NCBI GenBank assembly: GCA_014378105.1
Contig: JACMOI010000162.1
Span: 1 to 33,896, forward strand
Origin: Pseudopedobacter sp.
GTDB taxonomy: Bacteria; Bacteroidota; Bacteroidia; Sphingobacteriales; Sphingobacteriaceae
Length of the DNA: 33,896 nt
Direction of reading: 5' to 3'
Below, piece by piece: positions 25,418-33,803 of this stretch (position 1 is its first letter; every line of letters starts with the position of its first letter). Position numbers and translations under genes: made by a program. The notes beneath the pieces are model-generated. The model saw only the letters and a list, made by a program, of their open reading frames with translations. It was not told where the DNA came from and ran no database searches.

Positions 25418-26494
25418 ATGGCTTATTTAAAACTATATAAAAATAAATTATCACACAATTACAAGATGCTCGAGGATTGGTTTTTAGAGAACCATATCGA
25501 GTGGGGAGTGGTATCTAAATTGTTGTGCGGTAATAAAACCTTTTTAGAAGAATTGGTAAAATTAGGTGTTTCTGAGTTTCATGATACCCGCATTACCAAT
25601 CTAAAGATGGTGAAAAAAGTAGCTCCAAATGCCCAAACTGTATACATTAAACCTCCTGCAAAGCGTAACATTCCCAATGTAATTAGTTATGCGGATGCAA
25701 GTTTTAATTCAGATTTAACAACTATTCAACTGTTAAGTAAAGAGGCCGAAAAACAAAAGAAAATCCATAAAATTATTATCATGGTTGAGATGGGGGATTT
25801 ACGTGAAGGTGTTTTAGGAGATAATTTAACTGATTTTTATGAGCAGGTTTGCAACTTGCCCAACATCAATATCGTAGGCTTAGGGACTAACTTGAATTGT
25901 TTAAATGGCATCATGCCTTCTGAGGATAAGTTAATTCAACTAAGTCTGTATAAGCAATTAATTGAAACTAAATTCAATATCCACATTCCATGGATTTCTG
26001 GAGGAACTAGTGTTACGCTTCCGCTATTGTTAAAAAAACAGTTGCCAAAGCAAATCAATCATTTTAGAGTAGGCGAAGTTTTGTTTTTTGGTTTAGATCT
26101 ATTTACCAACAAAACTATAGAAGGGATGAGCAATGATGTTTTTAGACTCTACACAGAAATCATTGAGCTATATGAAAAACCTAAAGTTCCTAGCGGAGAT
26201 CAGGGGTTCAACGTTTCAGGAGAAACACCTGAATATCCGGCCGAAGATTATGGAAAAAATTCCTATCGGGCAATCTTAGATATAGGGCTATTAGATTGTA
26301 ATCCCCAGTATTTAATTCCTGATGATGATAAGATTACCATTATTGAGGCTAGCTCAGATATGTTGGTTTTAGATGTTGATCAAAACCAAGCAGGTTATAA
26401 AGTGGGTGATCAAATTACCTTTAAACTTAAATACATGGGTGTTTTAGGTATTATGAATTCCCATTACGTTGATAAAGTGGTAGTAGACGAATGA
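25418..26494 (+). CDS. Alanine/ornithine racemase-like PLP enzyme (Orr/YhfX family)
   Basis: 358 residues from the ATG at 25418, 2 bp after the alr stop; a TTG at 25412 overlaps alr and is less likely. It has the alanine racemase N-terminal TIM-barrel fold. Lys34 in GVVSKLLCGN is the probable PLP lysine and VEMGDLREGVL is the hallmark of the Orr/YhfX group. WISGGTSVTLPLL and HFRVGEVLFFGLD form the phosphate-binding and dimer regions. Members act on ornithine, other amino acids or unknown substrates. Two fold-III racemases in tandem is unusual. A weak AT-rich hairpin overlaps its stop. Confidence 0.85.
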   Translation: MAYLKLYKNKLSHNYKMLEDWFLENHIEWGVVSKLLCGNKTFLEELVKLGVSEFHDTRITNLKMVKKVAPNAQTVYIKPPAKRNIPNVISYADASFNSDLTTIQLLSKEAEKQKKIHKIIIMVEMGDLREGVLGDNLTDFYEQVCNLPNINIVGLGTNLNCLNGIMPSEDKLIQLSLYKQLIETKFNIHIPWISGGTSVTLPLLLKKQLPKQINHFRVGEVLFFGLDLFTNKTIEGMSNDVFRLYTEIIELYEKPKVPSGDQGFNVSGETPEYPAEDYGKNSYRAILDIGLLDCNPQYLIPDDDKITIIEASSDMLVLDVDQNQAGYKVGDQITFKLKYMGVLGIMNSHYVDKVVVDE

Positions 26495-26513
26495 TTTTGT
26501 AATAAAAAAATCA
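26492..26513 (+). terminator. AT-rich hairpin at the end of the racemase operon
   Basis: TGATTTT (26492-26498, including the stop codon) pairs with AAAATCA (26507-26513) across an 8-nt loop, then TTTT and TTT runs follow within about 10 nt. Weak stem, plausible Rho-independent terminator. Confidence 0.3.
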
Positions 26514-26593
26514 CAGTTTTAGTTTAAGAGAAGCAAACTATTTGTTTTTAAATTTATTGATAGAAATATTCACTCGCTAAACTTATGCTCTAG

Positions 26594-27688
26594 ATGAACA
26601 AAAAACTATTTTTCCTCTTTTTTTTGGTTTCTCAACAAATATTTGCTCAAAACCCTAATCAAGGACCTTTGAAGCAAGAATTTACTATAAAAAATTTCAA
26701 AACAGAAAGCGGAAAGGTTCTTCCAGAGGCTCATGTTACTTACGGTACCTACGGACATCTAAATGCCAAAAAGGATAATGTTGTGCTTTTACCATCGCAT
26801 TATATGGCAAAATTACGTGGTTACGAGTGGATCATTGGTCCGGGGAAGGCATTAGATACCACTAAACTTTTTTTGGTGGCCACCGAGCTTTTTGGAAATG
26901 GAAGATCCTCTTCCCCAAGTAATACGCCCGAGCCTTTTCATGGTCCACGTTTTCCTATCATGACCATTAGAGATAATGTGGAAGCTGTTCATCAATTACT
27001 CACAGAAGTATTTAAAGTGAATCATTTAAAAGCGGTGATCGGTTTTTCTATGGGTGGTCAACAGGCTTTTCAGTGGGCGGTAAGTTATCCTGACTTTATG
27101 GACGGAATTGTGACTACTTCCAGCACTGCTAAAACATACGGACATGGAATTGTACGATTAGAAGGACAAATTGCAGCCTTAACAGCGGATGATGCTTTCC
27201 AAAATGGAGATTATAAAACCGAGCCTAAAAAAGGTTTAGAAGCTTTTGCAGTAGTCTGGACAGGTTGGTTATTCTCACAGGAATGGTGGAGAAAAGAATT
27301 ATGGAAAGATCCTAGTAATCCTGAGCTAACTTTTGAGCAAGTATTTAGTAATTTCAGAACTAATTTTATTCCTGGAGCCGATGCGAATGATTTGATTTTG
27401 CAGATGAAGACTTGGGAATCAAATGATGTGGGAAATACCAAAGGCTTTAACGGAGATGTGGAAAAGGCTTTGGCTTCTATCAAAATACCTGTGTTATATA
27501 TGCCCTCTGAGACAGATTTATATTTTCCTTTAGAAGATGCAAAATATGAACAGCAATTTATCCCTAAAGTACAATTTGCGCCCATCCCTTCTTTGTGGGG
27601 TCATCCAGCAGGCGCTGCTCCAAATCCAGAAGATTCGAAATTTTTGAATGGACATCTAACTGAATTCTTAAAGAGGATTGAAAAGTAA
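26594..27688 (+). CDS. Secreted MetX-like alpha/beta hydrolase
   Basis: 364 residues. An N-terminal Sec signal (MNKKLFFLFFLVSQQIFAQ) makes it exported. The alpha/beta hydrolase fold follows: LRGYEWIIGPGKALDT, Ser152 in GFSMGGQQAFQW as nucleophile, Asp308 in PSETDLYFPLED and His337 in WGHPAGAAP. This is the architecture of homoserine O-acetyltransferase (MetX), but true MetX is cytosolic and works with methionine genes, none of which are here. An esterase, lactonase or acyltransferase acting outside the cytoplasm is more likely. A decayed second copy lies at 32981. Confidence 0.88.
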   Translation: MNKKLFFLFFLVSQQIFAQNPNQGPLKQEFTIKNFKTESGKVLPEAHVTYGTYGHLNAKKDNVVLLPSHYMAKLRGYEWIIGPGKALDTTKLFLVATELFGNGRSSSPSNTPEPFHGPRFPIMTIRDNVEAVHQLLTEVFKVNHLKAVIGFSMGGQQAFQWAVSYPDFMDGIVTTSSTAKTYGHGIVRLEGQIAALTADDAFQNGDYKTEPKKGLEAFAVVWTGWLFSQEWWRKELWKDPSNPELTFEQVFSNFRTNFIPGADANDLILQMKTWESNDVGNTKGFNGDVEKALASIKIPVLYMPSETDLYFPLEDAKYEQQFIPKVQFAPIPSLWGHPAGAAPNPEDSKFLNGHLTEFLKRIEK

Positions 27689-28733
27689 CGGAAAACATGA
27701 AGCGGCTGTATTAAAGGGTTTTTTTAAATCTCTTTGAAAACTTAAACTTTAAATCCTATGCTATTCATAATATTTTAAAAGATGGAATATGGATAATCGG
27801 AGAAATTAGGAAAGGCGTTAGCAAACTGTAAAATGGTTTCCTCTTCGATGATAAAAAGTCATACGTTTCAACGACGATTAACTTTTTAAAAAAATGTTTT
27901 ATCCGAAGGAAGAAGACGTCTATGCAAAACACTGGTTCATGAAAAGATAATAGATAGACAATTAAACAAAAATGTATAACACAAAATAAATTATAATTTA
28001 AATAACTTCTTGATCTTATTTTAATCAAAAAATTATTCTTGACCTTCAGTTAATTTAAAATAAAAAAGGTTTTACCTGAAACTATTAAACAAATAGCGCA
28101 TCCGAGGATATAAGAAAAATCTCAATCTGATACGATTGAAAAAAATAACCTAAACTGGTGAATAAGTGAATCTTATAAACGACTTACTTTTAATCAAAGA
28201 TTTTAAATTGATTTTTGATTTAAAGATTTTAAACTTCCACCAATTCTTTAACTATTATCCTAAAGGAAACCCGCAAAATTGCTAATTTTTGGTGTGATGA
28301 TATTGCCAAATCGGAAAAAACAAAATGAAGATGCCAAGTTTTCTACTGAGCATTAGTCATATTAATACAGTAATGGTCTTAAAAAGCTACGATTTAACTA
28401 AATCAATAAGATTAATATTCATTTTACGCTCCATCAAAACTTATCACTATTAAAATATTTATCTTTTAGTTTATTTATCTATAATTTCAGCAACGAAGAT
28501 GATGCAATGCAAGTATTATACGAATAAAAAGAAAAATCATTGATATAGGCACTTGCTTTGAGGATATAAGTAAATACACATCGACTAAAATCAATGTTCT
28601 ATGACAATGATATTTCTAATCAGTTATAATCAATTTGAGATTTAATACAGTGATTAGCTTTTTACTAATTACAAATACACAGGGTGCATGGATCGCCTTA
28701 TTTTACAAAACAGACATTTGTTGAAATATCATT
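27689..28733. other. 1045-bp AT-rich gap without a recognisable gene
   Basis: Only short open frames occur (for example a 42-codon ATG frame starting at 28324) and none resembles a known protein. Two features stand out: an 11-bp direct repeat GAGGATATAAG at 28104-28114 and 28560-28570, and a 12-bp direct repeat AAAGATTTTAAA at 28196-28207 and 28222-28233. Base composition is very AT-rich. It may be degenerate former coding sequence or a long regulatory zone before the histidine kinase. No -7 TAnnTTTG match was found close to 28734. Confidence 0.45.
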
Positions 28734-30449
28734 ATGAAAACAAGAAATTTTTCAAATGAGTTATTAATTGCAAATAAAGAACTACTTTTTCAGCGTCAAG
28801 AAAATGAGGAGCTTACTGTAGCTTTAAACATTGCGAACAGAGAATTACTTTTTCAAAATGAAGAGAAGGGAAAACGAGCAGCCGAGCTGATCTTAGCAAA
28901 CATAGAACTTGATTTTCAAAATGAAGAAAAAGAAAAACGATCTATAGAACTTGATATTGCAAACATAGAACTAGCCTTTCAAAATAGTGAGAAAGAAAAA
29001 CGAGCCGCGGAGTTAGTCATTGCAAATATAGAACTCGATTTTCAAAATAAAGAAAAAGCCAAGCGAGCTGCGGAACTGGCGATAGTAAATATAGAACTTG
29101 ACGTACAATATCAGGAGAAGGTTAGACGAGAAAACGAACTGATAGTTGCCAATAAGGAGTTGATTTTTCAAAAAGAGGAAAAAGAGAAGCGGGCCGCCGA
29201 GTTAATTGTTGCCAATTCAGAATTATCTTATCAAAATCAAGAGAAGGACGACAGAGCTAACGAACTGATTATCGCCAATAAAGAACTGATTGATCAAAAT
29301 AAAGAAAAGGAAAAACGGGCGGCTGAATTAGTTGTCGCGAACTCCGAGCTGCTCTTTCAACAGAAAGAAAAGGAAAAACGAGCCTCGGAATTGATCATTG
29401 CCAATGCAGAACTGGTCTTTCAGAATCAGGAAAAGGAGAATAGAGCGACTGAGTTGATCATGATTAATAAGGAGCTTATTTTTCAAAATCAAGAGAAAGG
29501 TAAGCGAGCCGCCGAATTGGTGATTGCTAACACTGAATTGGATTTCCAAGATGAAGAAAAAAGAAAACGGGCGGCAGAGCTAGCGATTGCCAACAATGAA
29601 TTGATTTTTCAAGAACAAGAGAAGGGAAAGCGGGCTGCAGAATTGGTTATTGCACATAAGGAGCTTGACTTTCAGGACGAAGAGAAGGAAAAGCGAGCTG
29701 CGGAATTAATTACTGCCAAGACCGAACTGATTTTCCAAAATAAGGAAATTGAAAGGATGACGAAAGAAGACATCAAAAAAGACGAATTCTTCAATATTGT
29801 AAGTCATGAATTTAAAACGCCACTTACTAGTATTAAAGCAACTAATCAATTGCTCGAAAGAATAGTTAATAAGACGGATAAAACTTTTCCTTTAATTTTA
29901 AAGGCCAATCAAAGTATTAAACGATTAGAAAGACTGGTTGATGATCTTTTAGATTTTACACAGATTAACTCGAGTCAAATAGATCTTAACCTAATAGAAT
30001 TCGAGTTTGCCGAAGCATTAATTCAAAATGTATCAAGTATTCAACGAATTTCAAACAAACATAAAATCGTTTTAGAGAATTCTATTGATGTACTATTTAC
30101 AGGTGATCAGTTTCATATTGAACGTGTGGTGACGAATCTTTTAAATAACGCAATCAAATTTTCACCAGAAGCGGATCAAGTTATCGTAAAAGGGCACATA
30201 GAATCAGATCATATTGTTGTAAGTGTTACAGATTTTGGTATAGGTGTAGCAAAAGAAAATATAGATCAAATTTTTAAGCGCTTTTTCCGGGTTAGTAAAA
30301 CTGCTATGTCTTATCAAGGCGTTGGTCTTGGTTTATATATAGCATCTGATATTATAAAAAGACATGGCGGAACTTTAAAAATTGAAAGTGAACTCGATAA
30401 AGGAAGTACTTTTACATTTTGTTTACCCTTAAAATCTAAGACTACTTAA
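28734..30449 (+). CDS. Soluble histidine kinase with a long 21-residue-repeat coiled coil
   Basis: 571 residues, no signal peptide, no membrane helix, and no PAS, GAF or receiver domain recognised. After a degenerate N-terminal pair of units (residues 1-41), fourteen exact 21-residue units (three heptads each, residues 42-335) of the form EKxKRAAELxIANxEL follow, a continuous helical rod. The kinase core has the DHp H-box with phospho-acceptor His358 in NIVSHEFKTPLTSIK, N-box TNLLNNAIKFSPEA, G1 TDFGIGVAKENIDQIF and G2 GVGLGLYIASDII, all intact. Autophosphorylation of His358 and transfer to an unknown response regulator is predicted; no regulator gene is adjacent. It is convergent with the ABC exporter 72 bp away. 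Confidence 0.92.
   Translation: MKTRNFSNELLIANKELLFQRQENEELTVALNIANRELLFQNEEKGKRAAELILANIELDFQNEEKEKRSIELDIANIELAFQNSEKEKRAAELVIANIELDFQNKEKAKRAAELAIVNIELDVQYQEKVRRENELIVANKELIFQKEEKEKRAAELIVANSELSYQNQEKDDRANELIIANKELIDQNKEKEKRAAELVVANSELLFQQKEKEKRASELIIANAELVFQNQEKENRATELIMINKELIFQNQEKGKRAAELVIANTELDFQDEEKRKRAAELAIANNELIFQEQEKGKRAAELVIAHKELDFQDEEKEKRAAELITAKTELIFQNKEIERMTKEDIKKDEFFNIVSHEFKTPLTSIKATNQLLERIVNKTDKTFPLILKANQSIKRLERLVDDLLDFTQINSSQIDLNLIEFEFAEALIQNVSSIQRISNKHKIVLENSIDVLFTGDQFHIERVVTNLLNNAIKFSPEADQVIVKGHIESDHIVVSVTDFGIGVAKENIDQIFKRFFRVSKTAMSYQGVGLGLYIASDIIKRHGGTLKIESELDKGSTFTFCLPLKSKTT
28857..29738 (+). repeat. Fourteen tandem 63-bp units inside the histidine kinase gene
   Basis: Each unit encodes 21 residues, with most keeping the pattern EK-x-K-R-A-A-E-L-x-x-A-N-x-E-L-x-F-Q. 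Every unit is exactly 21 residues long, so the heptad register is unbroken, while the DNA has diverged at synonymous sites. This suggests old duplications held by selection on the protein rather than a recent variable-number repeat. Confidence 0.9.
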
Positions 30450-30520
30450 ACTCGTCAGTTGTTTTTGCAAATGAAGACTTAGGAATCTCTCATATATTGC
30501 CAATAATAATCGAACTGAAA

Positions 30521-32356
30521 TTACTGATATCCCATTGCCTGCAAATTAAATAGTTCTGCATACCTGCCGTCAGCTTTCAATAGTTCTTGGTGTGTGCCAG
30601 ATTCTAGTAATGTCCCATTATCTAGGACTAATATTCTATCGGCAAGGCGAGCGGTTGAAAAACGGTGAGAAATTAGCACTGCAGATTTACCTTTGGTGAG
30701 TTCTGCAAAACGTTGAAAAACTTCATACTCAGCCCTTGCATCTAATGCTGCTGTTGGTTCATCCAAAATTAAAACTTGTGCATCTTTCATATACGCCCTA
30801 GCTAAGGCTACTTTTTGCCATTCTCCGCCAGAAAGTTCGATGCCATCATTAAATCTTCTGCCCAACCATTGTTGGTAAGCATCCGGAAATTTTAAGGCCA
30901 ATTGATCTGCTAAACTTTCGGTCGCAGCTCTTTTAACGAGTTCTTCATTATCAATTTCATTAATATTACCAACTGCGATGTTTTGATAAAATGTCATTTG
31001 GTAACGGATATAATCCTGAAAAATGATTCCCAGATGATGTCTCAATTCTTCTAAATCATATTCTTTTAAATCTCTCCCATCTAATAAAATACGCCCTTCA
31101 GTTGGATCATATAGTCGAGCTAACAATTTTACCAATGTTGTTTTTCCTGCACCATTTTCGCCAACCAAAGCCAATTTTTCTCCTGGCTTAAGTGTAAAGC
31201 TTAAATTTCTATTTGCCCATCTATCCGTATTGCGATATTGGAAGCCTACATTTTCAAACGCAAATCCTGTTCTAATAGGATTTGGAAAAGATAAAGCATT
31301 TTGATTTTGAGTGATTTTTGGTTTAATCTCAAAAAAATCTATGAAATCATTCAAGTAAATAGCACCTTGAGAAACGATGGTAAATCGGGAAAGCATAGTT
31401 TCCATTAATCCACTCAATTGCCGAAAAGAGCCTGCTAAAAAAGTCAAACTACCAACCGTTGTTTTGCCTGTTACGGTATCGTAAATGATAAATCCATAAG
31501 CGGCATAATAGCCTAATGTACCTAGCACCGAAAATAAAGTTCCCCAAAGTGAACGGCGGACAGCCAATTTACTATTGTCGGTATAAAATTTATCAGACAA
31601 TGTTTTAAAGCGAGCGATGATAAAATCTGATAGTCCAAATATCTTCACTTCTTTTGCCGTTTCATCACTCGCACCCAAATAGCGTAGATAATCCAATTCC
31701 CTACGTTCTGGGGTTTGACTTCTGGAAAGTGCATAGTTTTTACTATTAAAGTAAGACTCACCTAAAAACGAAGGGATAATAGCCAATATTAAAAGTAAAA
31801 TCAACCAAGGATTAAAGGTAATTAATGCGGTTAGTAAAAAAGCCATGGAAATAAAATCTTGTACTTGGCTCATCACCTGAGAGAGCAAAACCGTTCTTCC
31901 AACGGTTTGTTGTCTGGCTCGCTCCAACTTGTCGTAAAAAACGGAATCTTCAAACTGGTCTAAATCTAGCGTCGCAGCATGCTTCATAATCCGCATAGAT
32001 GTATAATTGGAAAATAAGTCGCCCAACAAACTATCTGTTAGGTTAATCATCCTATTTAATCCATCTGTTAACAATGCTAAGGCAAATTCTAAGGCTACTA
32101 ATTGCCATAATTCTTGCAAATTACCTGATGGCGCATTTGTATTGAGTGCTACAACTTGGTCAATAATTAATTTCCCGACATACAGCAAAGCAACAGGCAT
32201 TGCCGAGCGCAAAATTCTTAATGAAAAACTGATGAATGTTTTGCTTGGGCTACTTTGCCAAACCAGTTTAAAGAAATTGGGTAAGTTTTTTAACGCCGAA
32301 ATTCGTTCTTTAAAGGAGATATCTTTACTTGGAATAGTGTTTCTGCTTTTTGCCAT
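30521..32356 (-). CDS. ABC transporter, fused permease and ATPase (exporter type)
   Basis: 611 residues: a membrane domain of about six helices (about 1-340) joined to one nucleotide-binding domain. Walker A GENGAGKTTL has Lys405, the signature is LSGGEWQKVALARAY, Walker B with the catalytic Glu533 is VLILDEPTAALD, and the H-loop is LISHRFST. Such half-transporters dimerise to export lipids, peptides or drugs; the substrate is unknown. No peptidase domain is fused at the N-terminus, so it is not a bacteriocin-processing type. It is transcribed alone, convergent with the histidine kinase. Confidence 0.93.
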   Translation of the reverse strand: MAKSRNTIPSKDISFKERISALKNLPNFFKLVWQSSPSKTFISFSLRILRSAMPVALLYVGKLIIDQVVALNTNAPSGNLQELWQLVALEFALALLTDGLNRMINLTDSLLGDLFSNYTSMRIMKHAATLDLDQFEDSVFYDKLERARQQTVGRTVLLSQVMSQVQDFISMAFLLTALITFNPWLILLLILAIIPSFLGESYFNSKNYALSRSQTPERRELDYLRYLGASDETAKEVKIFGLSDFIIARFKTLSDKFYTDNSKLAVRRSLWGTLFSVLGTLGYYAAYGFIIYDTVTGKTTVGSLTFLAGSFRQLSGLMETMLSRFTIVSQGAIYLNDFIDFFEIKPKITQNQNALSFPNPIRTGFAFENVGFQYRNTDRWANRNLSFTLKPGEKLALVGENGAGKTTLVKLLARLYDPTEGRILLDGRDLKEYDLEELRHHLGIIFQDYIRYQMTFYQNIAVGNINEIDNEELVKRAATESLADQLALKFPDAYQQWLGRRFNDGIELSGGEWQKVALARAYMKDAQVLILDEPTAALDARAEYEVFQRFAELTKGKSAVLISHRFSTARLADRILVLDNGTLLESGTHQELLKADGRYAELFNLQAMGYQ

Positions 32357-32376
32357 TTGTTGGTTTGAAGTAAGGC

Positions 32377-32384
32377 AAATTTAA
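32377..32384 (-). promoter_or_regulatory. -7 box for the ABC transporter gene
   Basis: On the minus strand TAAATTTG followed by C matches TAnnTTTG(C) and ends 20 bp before the ATG at 32356. No -33 TTTG is seen at the usual spacing. Confidence 0.4.
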
Positions 32385-32521
32385 GATTATTGCTATTGAC
32401 GATTGTTTTTATTTTTAATACTTGAAATAATAAATTTGCACCTTCAAAATTAATCCCAACAAAACTAAAGATTTCTAAAATTTTAATATTTTAATTTAAC
32501 AAATTGATTTATTATGCCTAA

Positions 32522-32905
32522 TTATAATTGTTGTATTCGTTGTCGGAAAGTTATAACTATAAATTCTGCTGGTTAAACAATTGCAATTTTAACGGTTATT
32601 AACATTAAACCATCTAAAATATCTTTTGGGGTCACGGTGGCACCTAAACCAATTTGAACAACAAAAGCTTGTTCTGGTGAATTTCCCGCTAAAGCTCCTT
32701 ACTTTCATAAATTAGTAAAAAAATTTATGAACATATTTTTAATAGTCATCCAAATACTCGCATCATTTGGTTCAAATACATAGGCTCTTGAAGCTAATTT
32801 TAAAGATTGCTTTATCATCATCAATGTTCTACAAAAGTTAATATATTTCCAATCTAGACTAATACCTTCTAATGTTTTTACACCCCAAACTATAAAATCA
32901 CATTT
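32522..32905 (-). pseudogene. Contractile tail-sheath gene remnant (eCIS or phage), C-terminal part
   Basis: One minus-strand frame read from 32905 to a TAA at 32522-32524 gives 127 codons that match the C-terminal domain of contractile tail-sheath proteins. The order is FIVWGVKTLEG, SLDWKYINFCRTLMMIKQSL, AYVFEPNDASIW, then GALAGNSPEQAFVVQIG, TVTPKDILDGLMLITVKIAIV and PAEFIVITF. This order and these motifs (VWG-x-KTL, VFEPND-x-x-xW, GxxxTPxDIxxG, PAEF) are sheath hallmarks. Three in-frame stops break it: TGA 32705-32707 and TAA 32699-32701 (where Trp and Gln are expected), and TAA 32573-32575 (where Arg usually precedes PAEF). The N-terminal part is missing, so no product is made. Confidence 0.82.
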
Positions 32906-32980
32906 TTAATTTTGGAATAGCAAACATTTTCTATTTTAATTTATTAATTAGAATTATTACTCTTTTAACAAAAATTCTTT

Positions 32981-33363
32981 ATGATTAAAAAACTTTTATT
33001 TTTCCTTTTATTGGTATCTCAACAAATATTAGCGCAAACAGCAGATAAGTGCTCAACCGTAGATGAATTTACCATCAAGAACTTTAAATCTGAAAGCGGT
33101 ACGGTTTTACCTAAAGCGCACATCACTTACGGTACTTAAGGACATTTAAATGTTAAAAAGGATAATGTTGTGCTATTACCATCATATTATATGTCAAAAT
33201 TAAGAGGTTATGAGTGGATTATTGGTCCTGGAAAAGCTTTAGATACCACTAAATTTTTTTTGGTGGCTACCGAGCTTTTTGGAAATGGAAGATCGTCTTC
33301 TCCAAGCAACACACCAGATCCTCTGCATGGTCCACGTTTTCCCATTATAACAATAAGAGACAA
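32981..33363 (+). pseudogene. Truncated duplicate of the secreted MetX-like hydrolase
   Basis: From the ATG at 32981 the frame keeps the signal peptide (KKLLFFLLLVSQQILAQ) and then closely follows the hydrolase at 26594 (LRGYEWIIGPGKALDT, LFGNGRSSSPSNTP, HGPRFPI). Codon 53 is TAA (33137-33139) where the intact copy has Tyr TAC, a single-base change. The copy stops at IRDN, 6 codons or so after HGPRFPI, where IS3-like sequence begins. It lacks Ser, Asp and His of the active site. It is a decayed paralogue, not a gene. Confidence 0.9.
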
Positions 33364-33803
33364 TGGAGTGTCTACCTTTATTGAGACGGATTAATTACGC
33401 CCATAAAATATATATTTAGAATTATGGCAAAGGTTTATGAAAACGAGTTTAAGGTAATGATAATAGAGCTCTTAAATTCAGGAAGGAAATTGAAGGCAGT
33501 AAGCGATGAATATAACTAAAATGAGGGTATGCTACGTGGTTGGCAACGGGAGTATCTCTCCAAGTCTGGTGATTTCGGTAGGAAAAGAGAGCTTAGTAAA
33601 GAAGAGCAAGAACTGAAAGCTTTGAAAAAAGAACTACGAGAAGTTACTATGGAGCGAGATATCTTAAAAAAGGCAGTGAGCATCTTCTCCAAGAGCGACA
33701 GATGAGATACAAGTTCATATTAAGCAATGAAGGTGTATATCCTGTTGAGAAGGTATGTAAACAGAGGAGAGAAAAGCAACAAGAATTAATTATTTCTATT
33801 AAA
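33364..33803 (+). mobile_element. Decayed IS3-family insertion sequence
   Basis: The left end is placed at 33364, where similarity to the hydrolase stops and TGGAGTGTCTACC begins; IS3-family ends start with TG. Inside are an orfA with one stop and the start of an orfB, overlapping at ATGA (33702-33705) as in IS3 elements that frameshift between the two. The right part of orfB and the right end are gone or not recognisable in this window. The right limit is the last base with orfB-like sequence. Confidence 0.7.
33424..33705 (+). pseudogene. IS3-family transposase OrfA, interrupted by one stop
   Basis: 94-codon frame beginning MAKVYENEFKVMIIELL with a helix-turn-helix region, then TAA at 33517-33519 (after SDEYN). 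Frame continues with GWQREYLS, and a leucine-zipper stretch ELSKEEQELKALKKELREV leads to RDILKKAVSIFSK, the signature end of IS3 OrfA. It is inactive unless the stop is read through. Confidence 0.8.

Noticed and set aside
26594..27688. Annotation as metX, homoserine O-acetyltransferase
   Set aside because: A secretion signal and the absence of methionine genes make this enzyme name unsafe despite the shared fold.
27765..28028. 87-codon minus-strand open frame in the 1-kb gap
   Set aside because: Low-complexity, hydrophobic composition expected of AT-rich antisense sequence; no motif, signal or promoter.
28857..29738. Tandem 63-bp units taken as a CRISPR array or satellite
   Set aside because: They are in frame, contain no spacers, differ at synonymous sites and encode a coiled coil.
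32514..32576. A 20-codon plus-strand frame with a promoter-like TAAATTTG at 32431, with Cys residues (MPNYNCCIRCRK)
   Set aside because: It lies antisense over the 3' end of the tail-sheath remnant, so the composition is explained by that relic; no leader, export or modification genes support a peptide product.
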